A stretch of 64,000 nt of DNA, taken from the NCBI RefSeq assembly GCF_014207255.1, contig NZ_JACHCZ010000001.1, positions 1,417,378 to 1,481,377 on the forward strand, read 5' to 3'. Shown here piece by piece: positions 47,890 through 58,154 of this stretch (position 1 is the first letter of the stretch; each line of letters starts with the position of its first letter). The stretch is from Pseudomonas sp. JAI120. Its GTDB lineage: Bacteria > Pseudomonadota > Gammaproteobacteria > Pseudomonadales > Pseudomonadaceae. The translations under genes and the position numbers were made by a program. The notes beneath the pieces were generated by a model. That model was given only the letters and a program-made list of their open reading frames with translations, searched no databases and was not told the origin of the DNA.

Positions 47890-50451
47890 TCAGATTTTGC
47901 CGAGCATTTCCTTGGCCTCGCCGCGCTGCGCCTCATCACCTTCAGTGAGCACTTCGGAGAGAATGTCCCGCGCGCCGTCGGCATCCCCCATGTCGATATA
48001 GGCTTGGGCAAGGTCGAGCTTGGTGGCGACTTCATTCGTGCCGGACAGGAAGTCGAACTCCGGTTCATCATCGCCCAACGCTGCGTCTTCAGCGGTAAAA
48101 GAAGGTTCGATGGGCGGATTTTCCAGGCTCTGGGACAGGCGATCGAGTTCGGCGTTGACATCGTCCAGTTCCGAAGCGAAGGCATCAGGCTTGGCGACTG
48201 CGTCTGGTTCGTCCGCCAGGGACAGGTCGAAATCCTCCGGCAAATCGAAGTCATCCGGCGCCGACGGGGTCAGCGTCGGCGGCTCGACTGCCGGCGCATC
48301 CTTCATCTGATCCTCAAGACCGGAAAGGAAGTCGTCGTCGGATTGCTCGGACGCCGGGGCATTCAGTTGCAGGTCGAGGTCAAAGTCCGACAGGTTTTCC
48401 TCACCGGCCTTGGGCGCCGATTGCTGTTCCAGGAGCGCGGCAAACGTCTGCTCGTCGTCCAGGTTGGCCGGGGAAGCCGCTTCCAGGTCATCCAGGCTCA
48501 AATCGAAATCGGTGTCGAGTGCGCCGGGCTCGGTGGCCGGGGCCGCCGGCTTGTCTTCCAGCAACTCCTTGACGTACTGAGCATCAAGCGCGGCCGCGGC
48601 AACTGCGGCACTGACGCCCGCGGCCAATACGGCCATAGCAGGAAAGCGCGACTTGAGCTGCTCGACCTGGGCATGGTTCTCACCATTGGCCACCAGTTGA
48701 CGCTCCTGGGTGACGAAACCGTCCTTGTCGCTTTGCAGGCCGTAGACTTCCATCAGCTTCAACCGCAGGTCGCTGCGCTTGGGCTCGTGCTTGATCGCTT
48801 GTTCCAGCACATCGGCGGCCTGGTTCAAATGACCACGGTCGATATGGGACTGGGCTTGCGCCAGGGCATCGTTGGCGTTTTGCGGGGCCACGGCAGCGGC
48901 CAGCGGTGCGAGCACGGAGGCAACCGTCGGAACCGCCACCGCTGGCGCAACCACTTGAGCAGGGGCCGGAGCGGCTGCCAGCTTGACGTTCGGCGGCGGC
49001 ACTTCGAGGCCTTCGAAACTGTCCGACGGCAGGTCCTGTTCGATGTTCGAGGTAAATTCCGGCTCTTCAGCCAGCGCCCGCGCCATGCGCAAGTGCTTTT
49101 CCTCTTCACGGCGGGCGTTGCGATGGCGCGCCCACAGCAGCAGGAGCAGCAACACTACCAGGCCAGCCGCGCCACCGATCACACTGAGGACAACCGGGTT
49201 GGTCAGCAGATCATTGAACTTGCCTTCGGTGGTATCAGGTGCGGCGGCTGGTTTAGCCGCCTCAGGTGCCGACGCAGCCGGGGTTGGCGTTGGCGCGGCG
49301 GCCTGTGCAGCGGGTGCTGTCGGCGCGGCGGCCGGGTCGCTTGTCAGTTGTGCGGGCATCGCTGCCGTCGCCGGTACCGCCGGGTCGCCTTTGTCTGCCT
49401 GCAAACGGGCCAGTTGATCGTTTTTCAGTTGAATCAACTTTTGCAGTTTATCCAACTGACTTTGCAAATCTGCCGCACGGCTCTTGAGTTCTTCGTTATC
49501 GCGGCGAGTGGTGTCCAGTTGCTCCTGGGTCATCGCCAGCTTGTCGCTCAGGACCCGGCTGTCACCGGCCTTGCCTTTGCCGCCCTTCTTGGCCGCTTCA
49601 GCCGAGACCAGGCTCAGGTTGTCCTTAGCATTGGTGGTCGACGGCGCATTGCCGGCCTGGGCGCGCTTGGTGGCGTCCAGTTGCTGCTTGCCGGCTACCT
49701 GATTGGCAGCCGCGCGCCGACCCTGGCGCCAGGCGGCATTTTGCGCCGTCACTTCGGCGATTGCTTGAGGTTGCGGTAACGCAGTGCTTTGTACGGTGTC
49801 CGGCAGGCGCAGCACCTGGCCGGTTTTCAGGCGGTTGATATTGCCATCGATAAAGGCGCCGGGGTTGAGTGCCTGAATGGCCAGCATGGTCTGCTGCACC
49901 GAGCCGCCATTGCGGTGCTTCTGCGCAATTTCCCACAGGGTGTCGCGGGAGGTGGTGGTGTGCTGAACCGGCTTGCTCACAGCGGGCGCAGCATTGGCAG
50001 GCGCTCCCAAGCGCGGAGCAGGTGCTGCGGCACTCGAAGCAGGCTGGTCAAACTTGCTCGGGTCGAGCAACACGCTGTAGTCGCGCATCAGGCGGCCATT
50101 GGGCCATTGCACCTGCAGCAGGAAACGTACGTAGGAATCCGGCAGCGGCTTGCTGGAGGTGACGCGCACCACGCTGCGACCACTGGGATTGATGACCGGG
50201 GTAAACGTCAGGTCATCGAGAAACGCCCGGCGATCGACGCCCGCGTCCACGAACGCTTGGGATGAGGCCAGGCTCGGGGTGATCTCGGACGCCGTGAGGC
50301 CACCGACATCGAGCAATTCGATTTCCACCGACAACGGCTGGTTCAACGTCGACTTTAGGGTCATCTCCCCCAGCTGCAGCGCCTGCGCCATACCGGAGGA
50401 CAGCGCCGAGGCGGCCGCTATTGCTAACACCAGTTTGCGAACTTGAACCAT
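47890..50451 (-). CDS. fimV: FimV family polar hub protein
   Basis: An 853-residue inner membrane protein that helps assemble type IV pili and organises the cell pole. It has a signal peptide (1-24), an N-terminal FimV domain ending with the LysM region (about 160-217: TSRDTLWEIAQKHR), a coiled coil, one membrane helix (about 417-443), a long acidic cytoplasmic domain with repeats, and a C-terminal FimV domain (TKLDLAQAYIDMGDADGARD). I chose the ATG at 50451 behind AAGGA. It lies between asd-like and truA as in P. aeruginosa. Confidence 0.95.
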   Translation of the reverse strand: MVQVRKLVLAIAAASALSSGMAQALQLGEMTLKSTLNQPLSVEIELLDVGGLTASEITPSLASSQAFVDAGVDRRAFLDDLTFTPVINPSGRSVVRVTSSKPLPDSYVRFLLQVQWPNGRLMRDYSVLLDPSKFDQPASSAAAPAPRLGAPANAAPAVSKPVQHTTTSRDTLWEIAQKHRNGGSVQQTMLAIQALNPGAFIDGNINRLKTGQVLRLPDTVQSTALPQPQAIAEVTAQNAAWRQGRRAAANQVAGKQQLDATKRAQAGNAPSTTNAKDNLSLVSAEAAKKGGKGKAGDSRVLSDKLAMTQEQLDTTRRDNEELKSRAADLQSQLDKLQKLIQLKNDQLARLQADKGDPAVPATAAMPAQLTSDPAAAPTAPAAQAAAPTPTPAASAPEAAKPAAAPDTTEGKFNDLLTNPVVLSVIGGAAGLVVLLLLLLWARHRNARREEEKHLRMARALAEEPEFTSNIEQDLPSDSFEGLEVPPPNVKLAAAPAPAQVVAPAVAVPTVASVLAPLAAAVAPQNANDALAQAQSHIDRGHLNQAADVLEQAIKHEPKRSDLRLKLMEVYGLQSDKDGFVTQERQLVANGENHAQVEQLKSRFPAMAVLAAGVSAAVAAAALDAQYVKELLEDKPAAPATEPGALDTDFDLSLDDLEAASPANLDDEQTFAALLEQQSAPKAGEENLSDFDLDLQLNAPASEQSDDDFLSGLEDQMKDAPAVEPPTLTPSAPDDFDLPEDFDLSLADEPDAVAKPDAFASELDDVNAELDRLSQSLENPPIEPSFTAEDAALGDDEPEFDFLSGTNEVATKLDLAQAYIDMGDADGARDILSEVLTEGDEAQRGEAKEMLGKI

Positions 50452-50614
50452 AGCCTCATCCTTTGTTTGAACACTCCCCGGCCTGCGAGAAGGTTGGTAA
50501 CCGCTTGCCATAAGGCATGGCGAGCCGATAGGTCACCGACGCGCAATTGTTCCTGCTTGGGGCCAAGCATAGCGCCTGGTTAGAATCAATCTACAAATTG
50601 CCGCCAAGTATCTT

Positions 50615-51625
50615 TTACGCAAGGCGTTTTATCAACAACTGCGCCAGTTGCACGGCGTTAAGGGCTGCGCCCTTGCGTACGTTATCTGACGTCAGCCACA
50701 GATTTAGTTCAGCCGGGTCATCCACCCCCGCGCGCACCCGGCCTACATAAACCACATCCTGGCCCACTGCGTCGCCCACGGCTGTAGGGTAATCACCCTC
50801 TTCTACCAGTTCGATACCCGGCGCGGCCTCCAATGCCCGGTTGACGGCGGCGAGATCGACCGCCGCGCCCGACTGCAGTGACACAGTCAGGCTATCGCCA
50901 AAAAACACCGGGGCTTGAACGCACGTTGCGGAAATCTTTAGCAAAGGTAATTCCAGGACTGCGCGCAGTTCGTGAACCAGGCGTTTTTCCAAGGCGGTAT
51001 GACCTTGGGCGTCTGGCGTGCCGACTTGTGCCAACAGGTTGAAGGCCATTTGCCGGTCAAAGAACTTCGGTTCCAGGGGGCGCACGTTCAGGAGCTCGGC
51101 GGTCTGACGTGCCAATTCGCTGACGGCTTCTCGGCCTTGGGCAGACACCGCCAGGCTGGCAGTGACGGCGACACGCCGGATGTCCAGCAAGCCGCGCAAC
51201 GGCGCCAGCACCACCGCCAGGTTAGTGGCGGACGGGCTCGGACTGCCTAGCTGGAACGGCTTTTTCAACCCCTCAAGGACGTGGGCATTGGCTTCCGGCA
51301 CCACCTGAGGCGCCTGCTCGGCGGGCAAGGCTCCCGACAAGTCGATCACCGCGCAACCCGCCGCCGTGGCACGCGGCGCGAAGCTCAGGGTGACCGCAGG
51401 GCCTGCAGCGAAGAAGGCCAATTGCGCCTTGCTGAAATCGAATTCGTCGACCTCCTTGACCCGTACGTTCTTGCCGCGAAACGGCACCGAGGCGCCAGCA
51501 GAGTTACTGCCCGCCAGCAGGTACAGGGTGCCCACCGGGAATTCCAGCTCTTCGAGAATCTGCACCAGGGTTTCGCCGACCGTACCAGTGGCACCGATCA
51601 CGGCAATTTCAAAGGTCTGGGTCAT
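50615..51625 (-). CDS. Aspartate-semialdehyde dehydrogenase-like protein
   Basis: A 336-residue protein with the ASD fold: VIGATGTVGETLVQILEE nucleotide loop and a C-terminal dimerisation domain. The catalytic Cys of true ASDs (in PNCST or GGNCT) is replaced here by SPSPSATN, and the catalytic Gln of YQAVSG is replaced by Leu in SLAVSAQG. So it probably cannot make aspartate semialdehyde. E. coli Usg is a comparable homologue. It lies beside the genuine asd, as in P. aeruginosa. The role is unknown. Confidence 0.88.
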   Translation of the reverse strand: MTQTFEIAVIGATGTVGETLVQILEELEFPVGTLYLLAGSNSAGASVPFRGKNVRVKEVDEFDFSKAQLAFFAAGPAVTLSFAPRATAAGCAVIDLSGALPAEQAPQVVPEANAHVLEGLKKPFQLGSPSPSATNLAVVLAPLRGLLDIRRVAVTASLAVSAQGREAVSELARQTAELLNVRPLEPKFFDRQMAFNLLAQVGTPDAQGHTALEKRLVHELRAVLELPLLKISATCVQAPVFFGDSLTVSLQSGAAVDLAAVNRALEAAPGIELVEEGDYPTAVGDAVGQDVVYVGRVRAGVDDPAELNLWLTSDNVRKGAALNAVQLAQLLIKRLA

Positions 51626-51724
51626 GGGGGGCTACCTCGGGCATGGCGGGGGGAGCGGCACTTTACCGGGTGGCTGGGGGGGAGGCAATTAGCCTGGGTC
51701 TGATCGAGCGCCCGAAAGAACAAT

Positions 51725-51760
51725 AAAAAACCCGCGCCTGTCACCAGAACGCGGGTTTCT
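51725..51760 (-). terminator. asd terminator
   Basis: AAACCCGCG and CGCGGGTTT flank a loop; on the minus strand the stem is followed by TTTTTTATT. It is 18 bases beyond the asd stop. Confidence 0.85.
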
Positions 51761-51777
51761 CTTATCGCCTTACGCGA

Positions 51778-52890
51778 TCAACGCTCCAGCAGAATCCGCA
51801 GCATGCGACGCAGCGGCTCGGCCGCGCCCCACAGCAGTTGATCGCCGACGGTGAACGCGCCCAGGTACTGGGTGCCCATGTTCAGCTTGCGCAGACGGCC
51901 CACCGGTACATTCAGGGTGCCGGTGACCTTGGTCGGGCTCAGCTCCTGCATGCTGATGTCGCGGTTGTTCGGCACCAGCTTGACCCAGGGGTTGTGCTGG
52001 CTGATCAGCCCTTCGATATCGGCGATCGGCACGTCTTTGTTCAGCTTGATGGTCAGCGCCTGGCTGTGGCAGCGCATGGCGCCGATGCGCACGCAGATGC
52101 CATCCACCGGGATCGGGCTCTTGAACCGGCCGAGGATTTTGTTGGTCTCGGCCTGGGCCTTCCACTCTTCGCGGCTCTGGCCGTTCGGCAGCTCTTTGTC
52201 GATCCACGGAATCAGGCTGCCGGCCAATGGCACACCGAAGTTCTCGGTCGGGTAGGCATCGCTGCGCATGGCTTCGGCCACACGGCGGTCGATGTCGAGG
52301 ATCGCGCTGGCCGGATCGGCCAGTTGATCGGCGACAGCGGCGTGGGTCGCGCCCATCTGCTTGATCAGCTCACGCATGTTCTGCGCGCCGGCACCGGACG
52401 CCGCCTGGTAGGTCATGGCGCTCATCCACTCGACCAGGCCGGCTTCGAACAGGCCACCCAGGCCCATCAGCATCAGGCTGACGGTGCAGTTGCCGCCCAC
52501 ATAATTCTTGGTGCCGGCATCCAGTTGCTGGTCGATGACCTTGCGGTTGACCGGGTCGAGGATGATGACGGCGTCGTCCTGCATGCGCAGGCTCGAGGCG
52601 GCGTCGATCCAGTAACCCTGCCAGCCGGCTTCACGCAGCTTGGGGAAGACTTCGCTGGTGTAGTCGCCACCCTGGCAGGTCAGGATCACGTCGAGGGTTT
52701 TCAGCTCTTCAATGCTGTAGGCGTCCTTGAGCGGGGCAATATCCTTGCCCACGGACGGCCCTTGGCCACCTACATTCGAAGTGGTGAAAAACACCGGCTC
52801 AATAAGATCGAAATCCTGCTCTTCCAGCATCCGCTGCATGAGCACGGAACCGACCATACCGCGCCAACCGATCAGACCTACACGTTTCAT
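51778..52890 (-). CDS. asd: Aspartate-semialdehyde dehydrogenase
   Basis: A 370-residue NADPH enzyme that reduces aspartyl phosphate in the pathway to lysine, threonine and methionine and to diaminopimelate. The nucleotide loop is [14 protein letters not shown], the catalytic Cys lies in [12 protein letters not shown], and the catalytic Gln in [10 protein letters not shown]. The Gram-negative length is normal. It lies 64 bases after leuB. Confidence 0.97.
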   Translation of the reverse strand: MKRVGLIGWRGMVGSVLMQRMLEEQDFDLIEPVFFTTSNVGGQGPSVGKDIAPLKDAYSIEELKTLDVILTCQGGDYTSEVFPKLREAGWQGYWIDAASSLRMQDDAVIILDPVNRKVIDQQLDAGTKNYVGGNCTVSLMLMGLGGLFEAGLVEWMSAMTYQAASGAGAQNMRELIKQMGATHAAVADQLADPASAILDIDRRVAEAMRSDAYPTENFGVPLAGSLIPWIDKELPNGQSREEWKAQAETNKILGRFKSPIPVDGICVRIGAMRCHSQALTIKLNKDVPIADIEGLISQHNPWVKLVPNNRDISMQELSPTKVTGTLNVPVGRLRKLNMGTQYLGAFTVGDQLLWGAAEPLRRMLRILLER

Positions 52891-52954
52891 CGCAACTACA
52901 CCTTGTTAAAAAGTGGGCCGCCTTGCAGCAACAACTGCAAGCGGGCCCGAGAGA

Positions 52955-54037
<1,083 letters not shown>

Positions 54038-54090
54038 GCGTTCCTCATTTCATCAAGCGACCCGCCCGTGGGCAGGTCGGGAAAAATCGA

Positions 54091-54855
54091 TCAGCGTTCG
54101 GCGAAGACCACCAGTACGTCGGTGCTGAAAGTGCCGTCGGCCTGAATTTCGTAATAATCGCGCACTTCCTGGCCCATGGCCTTCTGCAGCTCAAGGATTG
54201 CAGCGCGCAATACCTCTGGCGTGCGCATGCGCTCGACCCAGGAGGTGTATTCCAGGCGCAAGCGTTGGCGGCTGCTAGTGCGCACGTGCAGACCGGACTC
54301 GCTGAGCTGTTGCATCCACTCCCCGGCGGAATAATCGCGCACGTGGCTGGTATCGCGCAGCACTTCGACGGTTTGCAGGTAAGTGTCCAACAGCGGGCTG
54401 CCCGGTGACAAGACATCCACAAACGCCGCCACGCCGCCCGGCTTGAGCACCCGGCGCACTTCGCGCAGGGCCAGGCCGAGGTCGCTCCAATGGTGCGCCG
54501 AATAACGGCTGAACACGAAGTCGAATTCGCCATCGGCGAACGGCAGGCGCTCGGCGGCGCCGTGCACGGTGGTGATGTTGCCCAAGCCACGATCCTTGGC
54601 GGCGGCAGCAACCACGTCGAGCATCTGCTCGGACAGGTCGTAGGCCACCACTTCCTTGACCAGCGGCGCCACATGGAAACTCACATGGCCGGCACCGCAG
54701 CCCAGGTCCAGCAGTCGCGCAGAGCCCTGCCCGGCCAGTTCAGCCTGAAGCAGCGCGAATTCGGTGCCTTGGGCGTGCACGGCACTGCTCAGGTAGGCAG
54801 ACGCCTGTTCGCCGAATTGTTTTTGCACGACTTGGGTGTGGGCGGTGCTGGTCAT
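54091..54855 (-). CDS. Class I SAM-dependent methyltransferase
   Basis: A 254-residue soluble methyltransferase of the UbiE/Methyltransf_11 type. The SAM-binding motif LLDLGCGAGHVSFHVA lies near residue 45, with LPFADGEFDFVFSRYSAHHW (motif II/III) later. It resembles YcgJ-like enzymes. It lies between leuD and leuB and may be cotranscribed with them, but a REPIN element separates it from leuD. The substrate is unknown. Confidence 0.9.
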   Translation of the reverse strand: MTSTAHTQVVQKQFGEQASAYLSSAVHAQGTEFALLQAELAGQGSARLLDLGCGAGHVSFHVAPLVKEVVAYDLSEQMLDVVAAAAKDRGLGNITTVHGAAERLPFADGEFDFVFSRYSAHHWSDLGLALREVRRVLKPGGVAAFVDVLSPGSPLLDTYLQTVEVLRDTSHVRDYSAGEWMQQLSESGLHVRTSSRQRLRLEYTSWVERMRTPEVLRAAILELQKAMGQEVRDYYEIQADGTFSTDVLVVFAER

Positions 54856-54892
54856 GGTGTTTCCCCTGGGTGTGTGTTGTTAACACTGGCCT

Positions 54893-54960
54893 CATCGGGG
54901 GCAAGCCCCCTCCCACATTTGGAATGCGTTCCCCCTGTGAGAGGGGGCTTGCCCCCGATA
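54893..54960. repeat. REPIN (inverted REP pair)
   Basis: Two REP sequences in opposite orientation (ATCGGGGGCAAGCCCCCTCC and its mirror, GAGGGGGCTTGCCCCCGAT) flank about 26 bases. The GGGGGC core with an imperfect palindrome is the REP type common between genes in the P. fluorescens group, copied by RAYT transposases. It sits between leuD and the methyltransferase gene. Confidence 0.85.
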
Positions 54961-54983
54961 GCGGCGGTCCTGCCTACATCGAT

Positions 54984-55628
54984 TTAGGCGTCACGAAACA
55001 ACCAGGGCTGGCTCGCCCGGTGCCTGGCTTCAAACGCGGCAATCGCATCGCCGTCCTGCAAGGTCAGGCCGATATCGTCCAGGCCGTTGATCAGGCAGTG
55101 CTTGCGGAAGGCGTCCACTTCAAAGTGGTACACCTTGCCGTCCGGACGGGTCACGGTTTGCGCGGCCAGGTCGATGGTCAGTTGGTAACCCACATCGGCT
55201 TCCACCGCCTTGAACAGCTCATCCACTTCCGCATCGCTCAAGATGATCGGCAACAGGCCGTTCTTGAAGCTGTTGTTAAAGAAGATGTCGGCATAGCTCG
55301 GCGCGATGATGCTGCGAAAGCCATATTCTTCCAGGGCCCACGGCGCGTGCTCGCGGCTGGAACCGCAACCGAAGTTTTCCCGGGCCAGCAACACGCTGGC
55401 GCCTTGGTAGCGCTCGGCGTTGAGCACAAAGTCCTTGTTCAGCGGGCGCTTGGAGTTGTCCTGGTAGGCGTAGCCCACGTCCAGGTAGCGCCACTCGTCG
55501 AACAGGTTGGGGCCGAAACCGGTGCGCTTGATCGACTTCAGGAACTGCTTGGGGATGATCTGGTCGGTGTCGACGTTGGCACGGTCCAACGGCGCGACCA
55601 AACCGGTGTGTTGGGTAAAAGCTCTCAT
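54984..55628 (-). CDS. leuD: 3-isopropylmalate dehydratase small subunit
   Basis: A 214-residue swivel-domain subunit. It starts [24 protein letters not shown] and has the [14 protein letters not shown] and [13 protein letters not shown] motifs that bind substrate. With LeuC it isomerises 2-isopropylmalate to 3-isopropylmalate. It starts 11 bases after leuC. Confidence 0.97.
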   Translation of the reverse strand: MRAFTQHTGLVAPLDRANVDTDQIIPKQFLKSIKRTGFGPNLFDEWRYLDVGYAYQDNSKRPLNKDFVLNAERYQGASVLLARENFGCGSSREHAPWALEEYGFRSIIAPSYADIFFNNSFKNGLLPIILSDAEVDELFKAVEADVGYQLTIDLAAQTVTRPDGKVYHFEVDAFRKHCLINGLDDIGLTLQDGDAIAAFEARHRASQPWLFRDA

Positions 55629-55638
55629 CGGGTTTTCC

Positions 55639-57057
55639 TCAGATCAATTCGCGAACGTCGATGAAACGACCGTTGACGGCAGCGGCGGCGGCCATGGCCG
55701 GGCTCACCAGGTGGGTACGGCCACCGGCGCCCTGACGCCCTTCGAAGTTACGGTTGGAGGTCGACGCGCAATGCTCGCCCGACTCCAGGCGGTCCGGGTT
55801 CATCGCCAGGCACATTGAGCAGCCCGGCTCACGCCATTCAAAACCGGCTTCGAGGAAGATCTTGTCCAGGCCTTCGGCTTCAGCCTGGGCTTTAACCAGG
55901 CCTGAGCCCGGGACCACGATGGCCTGCTTGATGGTCGAGGCAACTTTGCGGCCTTTGGCGATCACCGCCGCAGCGCGCAGGTCTTCGATCCGCGAGTTGG
56001 TGCAGGAACCGATAAACACGCGATCCAACTGGATGTCGGTGATCGCCTGGTTGGCTTTCAAGCCCATGTACTTCAAGGCGCGCTCGATGGAACCGCGCTT
56101 GACCAGGTCGGCTTCCTGCGCCGGGTCCGGCACGTTCTGGTCGACGGCCAGAACCATTTCCGGCGAAGTGCCCCAGCTGACTTGCGGCTTGATCTGGGCA
56201 GCGTCGAGTTCAACCACGGTGTCAAACACCGCATCGGCGTCGGACACCAGGTCTTTCCAGGCTTCAACCGCGGCGTCCCAATCGGCGCCCGCCGGGGCGA
56301 AAGGACGGCCTTTGACGTATTCAACGGTTTTCTCGTCCGCCGCCACCATGCCCACGCGGGCACCGGCCTCGATGGACATGTTGCAGATGGTCATGCGGCC
56401 TTCGATGGACAGGTCGCGAATGGCACTGCCGGCAAACTCGATGGCATGGCCGTTACCGCCGGCGGTGCCGATCTTGCCGATCACGGCGAGCACGATGTCC
56501 TTGGCGGTCACGCCAAACGGCAATTGGCCTTCGACGCGCACCAGCATGTTCTTCATTTTCTTGGCGACCAGGCACTGGGTGGCGAACACATGCTCCACCT
56601 CCGAGGTGCCGATGCCGTGGGCCAGGGCGCCGAACGCGCCGTGGGTGGAGGTGTGGGAGTCACCGCAGACCACGGTCATGCCCGGCAAGGTGGCGCCCTG
56701 CTCCGGGCCGATGACATGCACGATGCCTTGACGCACGTCATTCATCTTGAACTCAGTGATGCCATATTCGTCGCAATAGTCGTCGAGAGTCTGGACCTGC
56801 AAACGCGACACGGTGTCGACAATGGCATCGATCCCGCCCTTGCGCTCCGGAGTGGTCGGCACGTTGTGGTCCGGGGTGGCGATGATCGAGTCGACGCGCC
56901 AAGGCTTGCGCCCGGCCAGCCGCAGGCCTTCGAACGCTTGTGGCGAGGTCACTTCATGGATGATGTGACGGTCGATATAGATCAGCGACGAGCCATCGTC
57001 GCGCCGTTTCACTTCATGGGAATCCCAAAGCTTGTCGTAAAGCGTTTTGCCGGCCAT
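55639..57057 (-). CDS. leuC: 3-isopropylmalate dehydratase large subunit
   Basis: A 472-residue aconitase-family protein carrying the 4Fe-4S cluster. The cluster cysteines lie in [13 protein letters not shown] and PGCSMC. The ATG at 57057 starts the standard [14 protein letters not shown]; the longer frame to 57102 adds 15 unconserved residues. It is divergent from the LysR gene and heads the leuCD operon. Confidence 0.97.
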   Translation of the reverse strand: MAGKTLYDKLWDSHEVKRRDDGSSLIYIDRHIIHEVTSPQAFEGLRLAGRKPWRVDSIIATPDHNVPTTPERKGGIDAIVDTVSRLQVQTLDDYCDEYGITEFKMNDVRQGIVHVIGPEQGATLPGMTVVCGDSHTSTHGAFGALAHGIGTSEVEHVFATQCLVAKKMKNMLVRVEGQLPFGVTAKDIVLAVIGKIGTAGGNGHAIEFAGSAIRDLSIEGRMTICNMSIEAGARVGMVAADEKTVEYVKGRPFAPAGADWDAAVEAWKDLVSDADAVFDTVVELDAAQIKPQVSWGTSPEMVLAVDQNVPDPAQEADLVKRGSIERALKYMGLKANQAITDIQLDRVFIGSCTNSRIEDLRAAAVIAKGRKVASTIKQAIVVPGSGLVKAQAEAEGLDKIFLEAGFEWREPGCSMCLAMNPDRLESGEHCASTSNRNFEGRQGAGGRTHLVSPAMAAAAAVNGRFIDVRELI

Positions 57058-57197
57058 CAGTCGGTCCTCATCAGCGGTATTTCTATGCGCCGGGCTTTTC
57101 AATAACCCTTTGGCTTGTGAGGCTGATGGTATGGCGCTACATTAAATAACTCAAATTCATATTTTTTATGCTTTGGATTACCAACTGGAATACCACC

Positions 57198-58088
57198 ATG
57201 GACCTGGCCAACCTCAATGCCTTTATTGCCATCGCCGAGACCGGCAGTTTCTCCGGCGCCGGTGAACGCCTGTACCTGACCCAACCGGCCATCAGCAAGC
57301 GCATCGCCGGCCTGGAACAGCAATTGAAGGTGCGACTGTTTGATCGCCTGGGCCGTGAAGTCGGCTTGACCGAAGCCGGTCGGGCCCTGCTGCCGCGCGC
57401 TTATCAGATCCTTAACGTGCTGGACGACACCCGCCGCGCCCTCACCAATCTCACCGGAGAAGTCAGCGGCCGCCTCACTTTAGCCACCAGCCACCATATC
57501 GGCCTGCATCGTTTGCCACCGATCCTGCGTACCTTCACCCGGGAATACCCGAACGTGGCCCTGGATATTCAGTTTCTCGATTCGGAAGTGGCCTACGAAG
57601 AAATCCTCCACGGCCGCGCCGAAGTGGCGGTGATCACCCTGGCGCCCGCCCCCCATCACCTGGTACGCGCCACCCCGGTGTGGGACGACCCACTGGATTT
57701 CGTGGTGGCGCCGGAGCACAGCCTCACCGGCAACCGCGACGTCAGCCTGGCCGATATTGCCGGCCACCCGGCGGTTTTCCCTGGCGGTAATACCTTTACC
57801 CATCATATTGTCAGCCGACTGTTCGAGGCCCAGGGCCTTACGCCGAACATCGCGATGAGCACTAACTATCTGGAAACCATCAAGATGATGGTCTCGATCG
57901 GCCTGGCCTGGAGCGTCTTGCCGCGCACCATGCTGGACGATCAGGTGGCGAGTATCGCTTTGCCGGGCATACAACTCAGTCGCCAGCTAGGCTATATCGT
58001 GCACACCGAAAGGACGCTGTCGAACGCTGCGCGGGCGTTCATGAGCCTGTTGGATGCACAGGTGGATCTGCCAGTGATACCGGTATGA
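57198..58088 (+). CDS. LysR-family transcriptional regulator
   Basis: A 296-residue LysR-type regulator. An N-terminal helix-turn-helix (LNAFIAIAETGSFSGAGERLYLTQPAISKRIAGLE) is followed by a ligand-binding domain (about 90-290). It is divergent from leuC with a 140-base gap, the typical position for control of leuC by a LysR protein sensing a pathway intermediate. I chose the ATG at 57198 (MDLANLNAF); the open frame continues ten codons upstream. Confidence 0.9.
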   Translation: MDLANLNAFIAIAETGSFSGAGERLYLTQPAISKRIAGLEQQLKVRLFDRLGREVGLTEAGRALLPRAYQILNVLDDTRRALTNLTGEVSGRLTLATSHHIGLHRLPPILRTFTREYPNVALDIQFLDSEVAYEEILHGRAEVAVITLAPAPHHLVRATPVWDDPLDFVVAPEHSLTGNRDVSLADIAGHPAVFPGGNTFTHHIVSRLFEAQGLTPNIAMSTNYLETIKMMVSIGLAWSVLPRTMLDDQVASIALPGIQLSRQLGYIVHTERTLSNAARAFMSLLDAQVDLPVIPV

Positions 58089-58154
58089 CGCTGTGCGGCC
58101 CCAGGTTGTGAATAAAACCGCGCTGTTTGCCCATTGAGCCAAGGCCCTTTGATA

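Noticed and set aside
47857..49779. 640-codon open frame antisense to fimV
   Set aside because: The Arg/Gly/Gln-rich translation mirrors the acidic, Ala-rich fimV sequence and is not protein-like.
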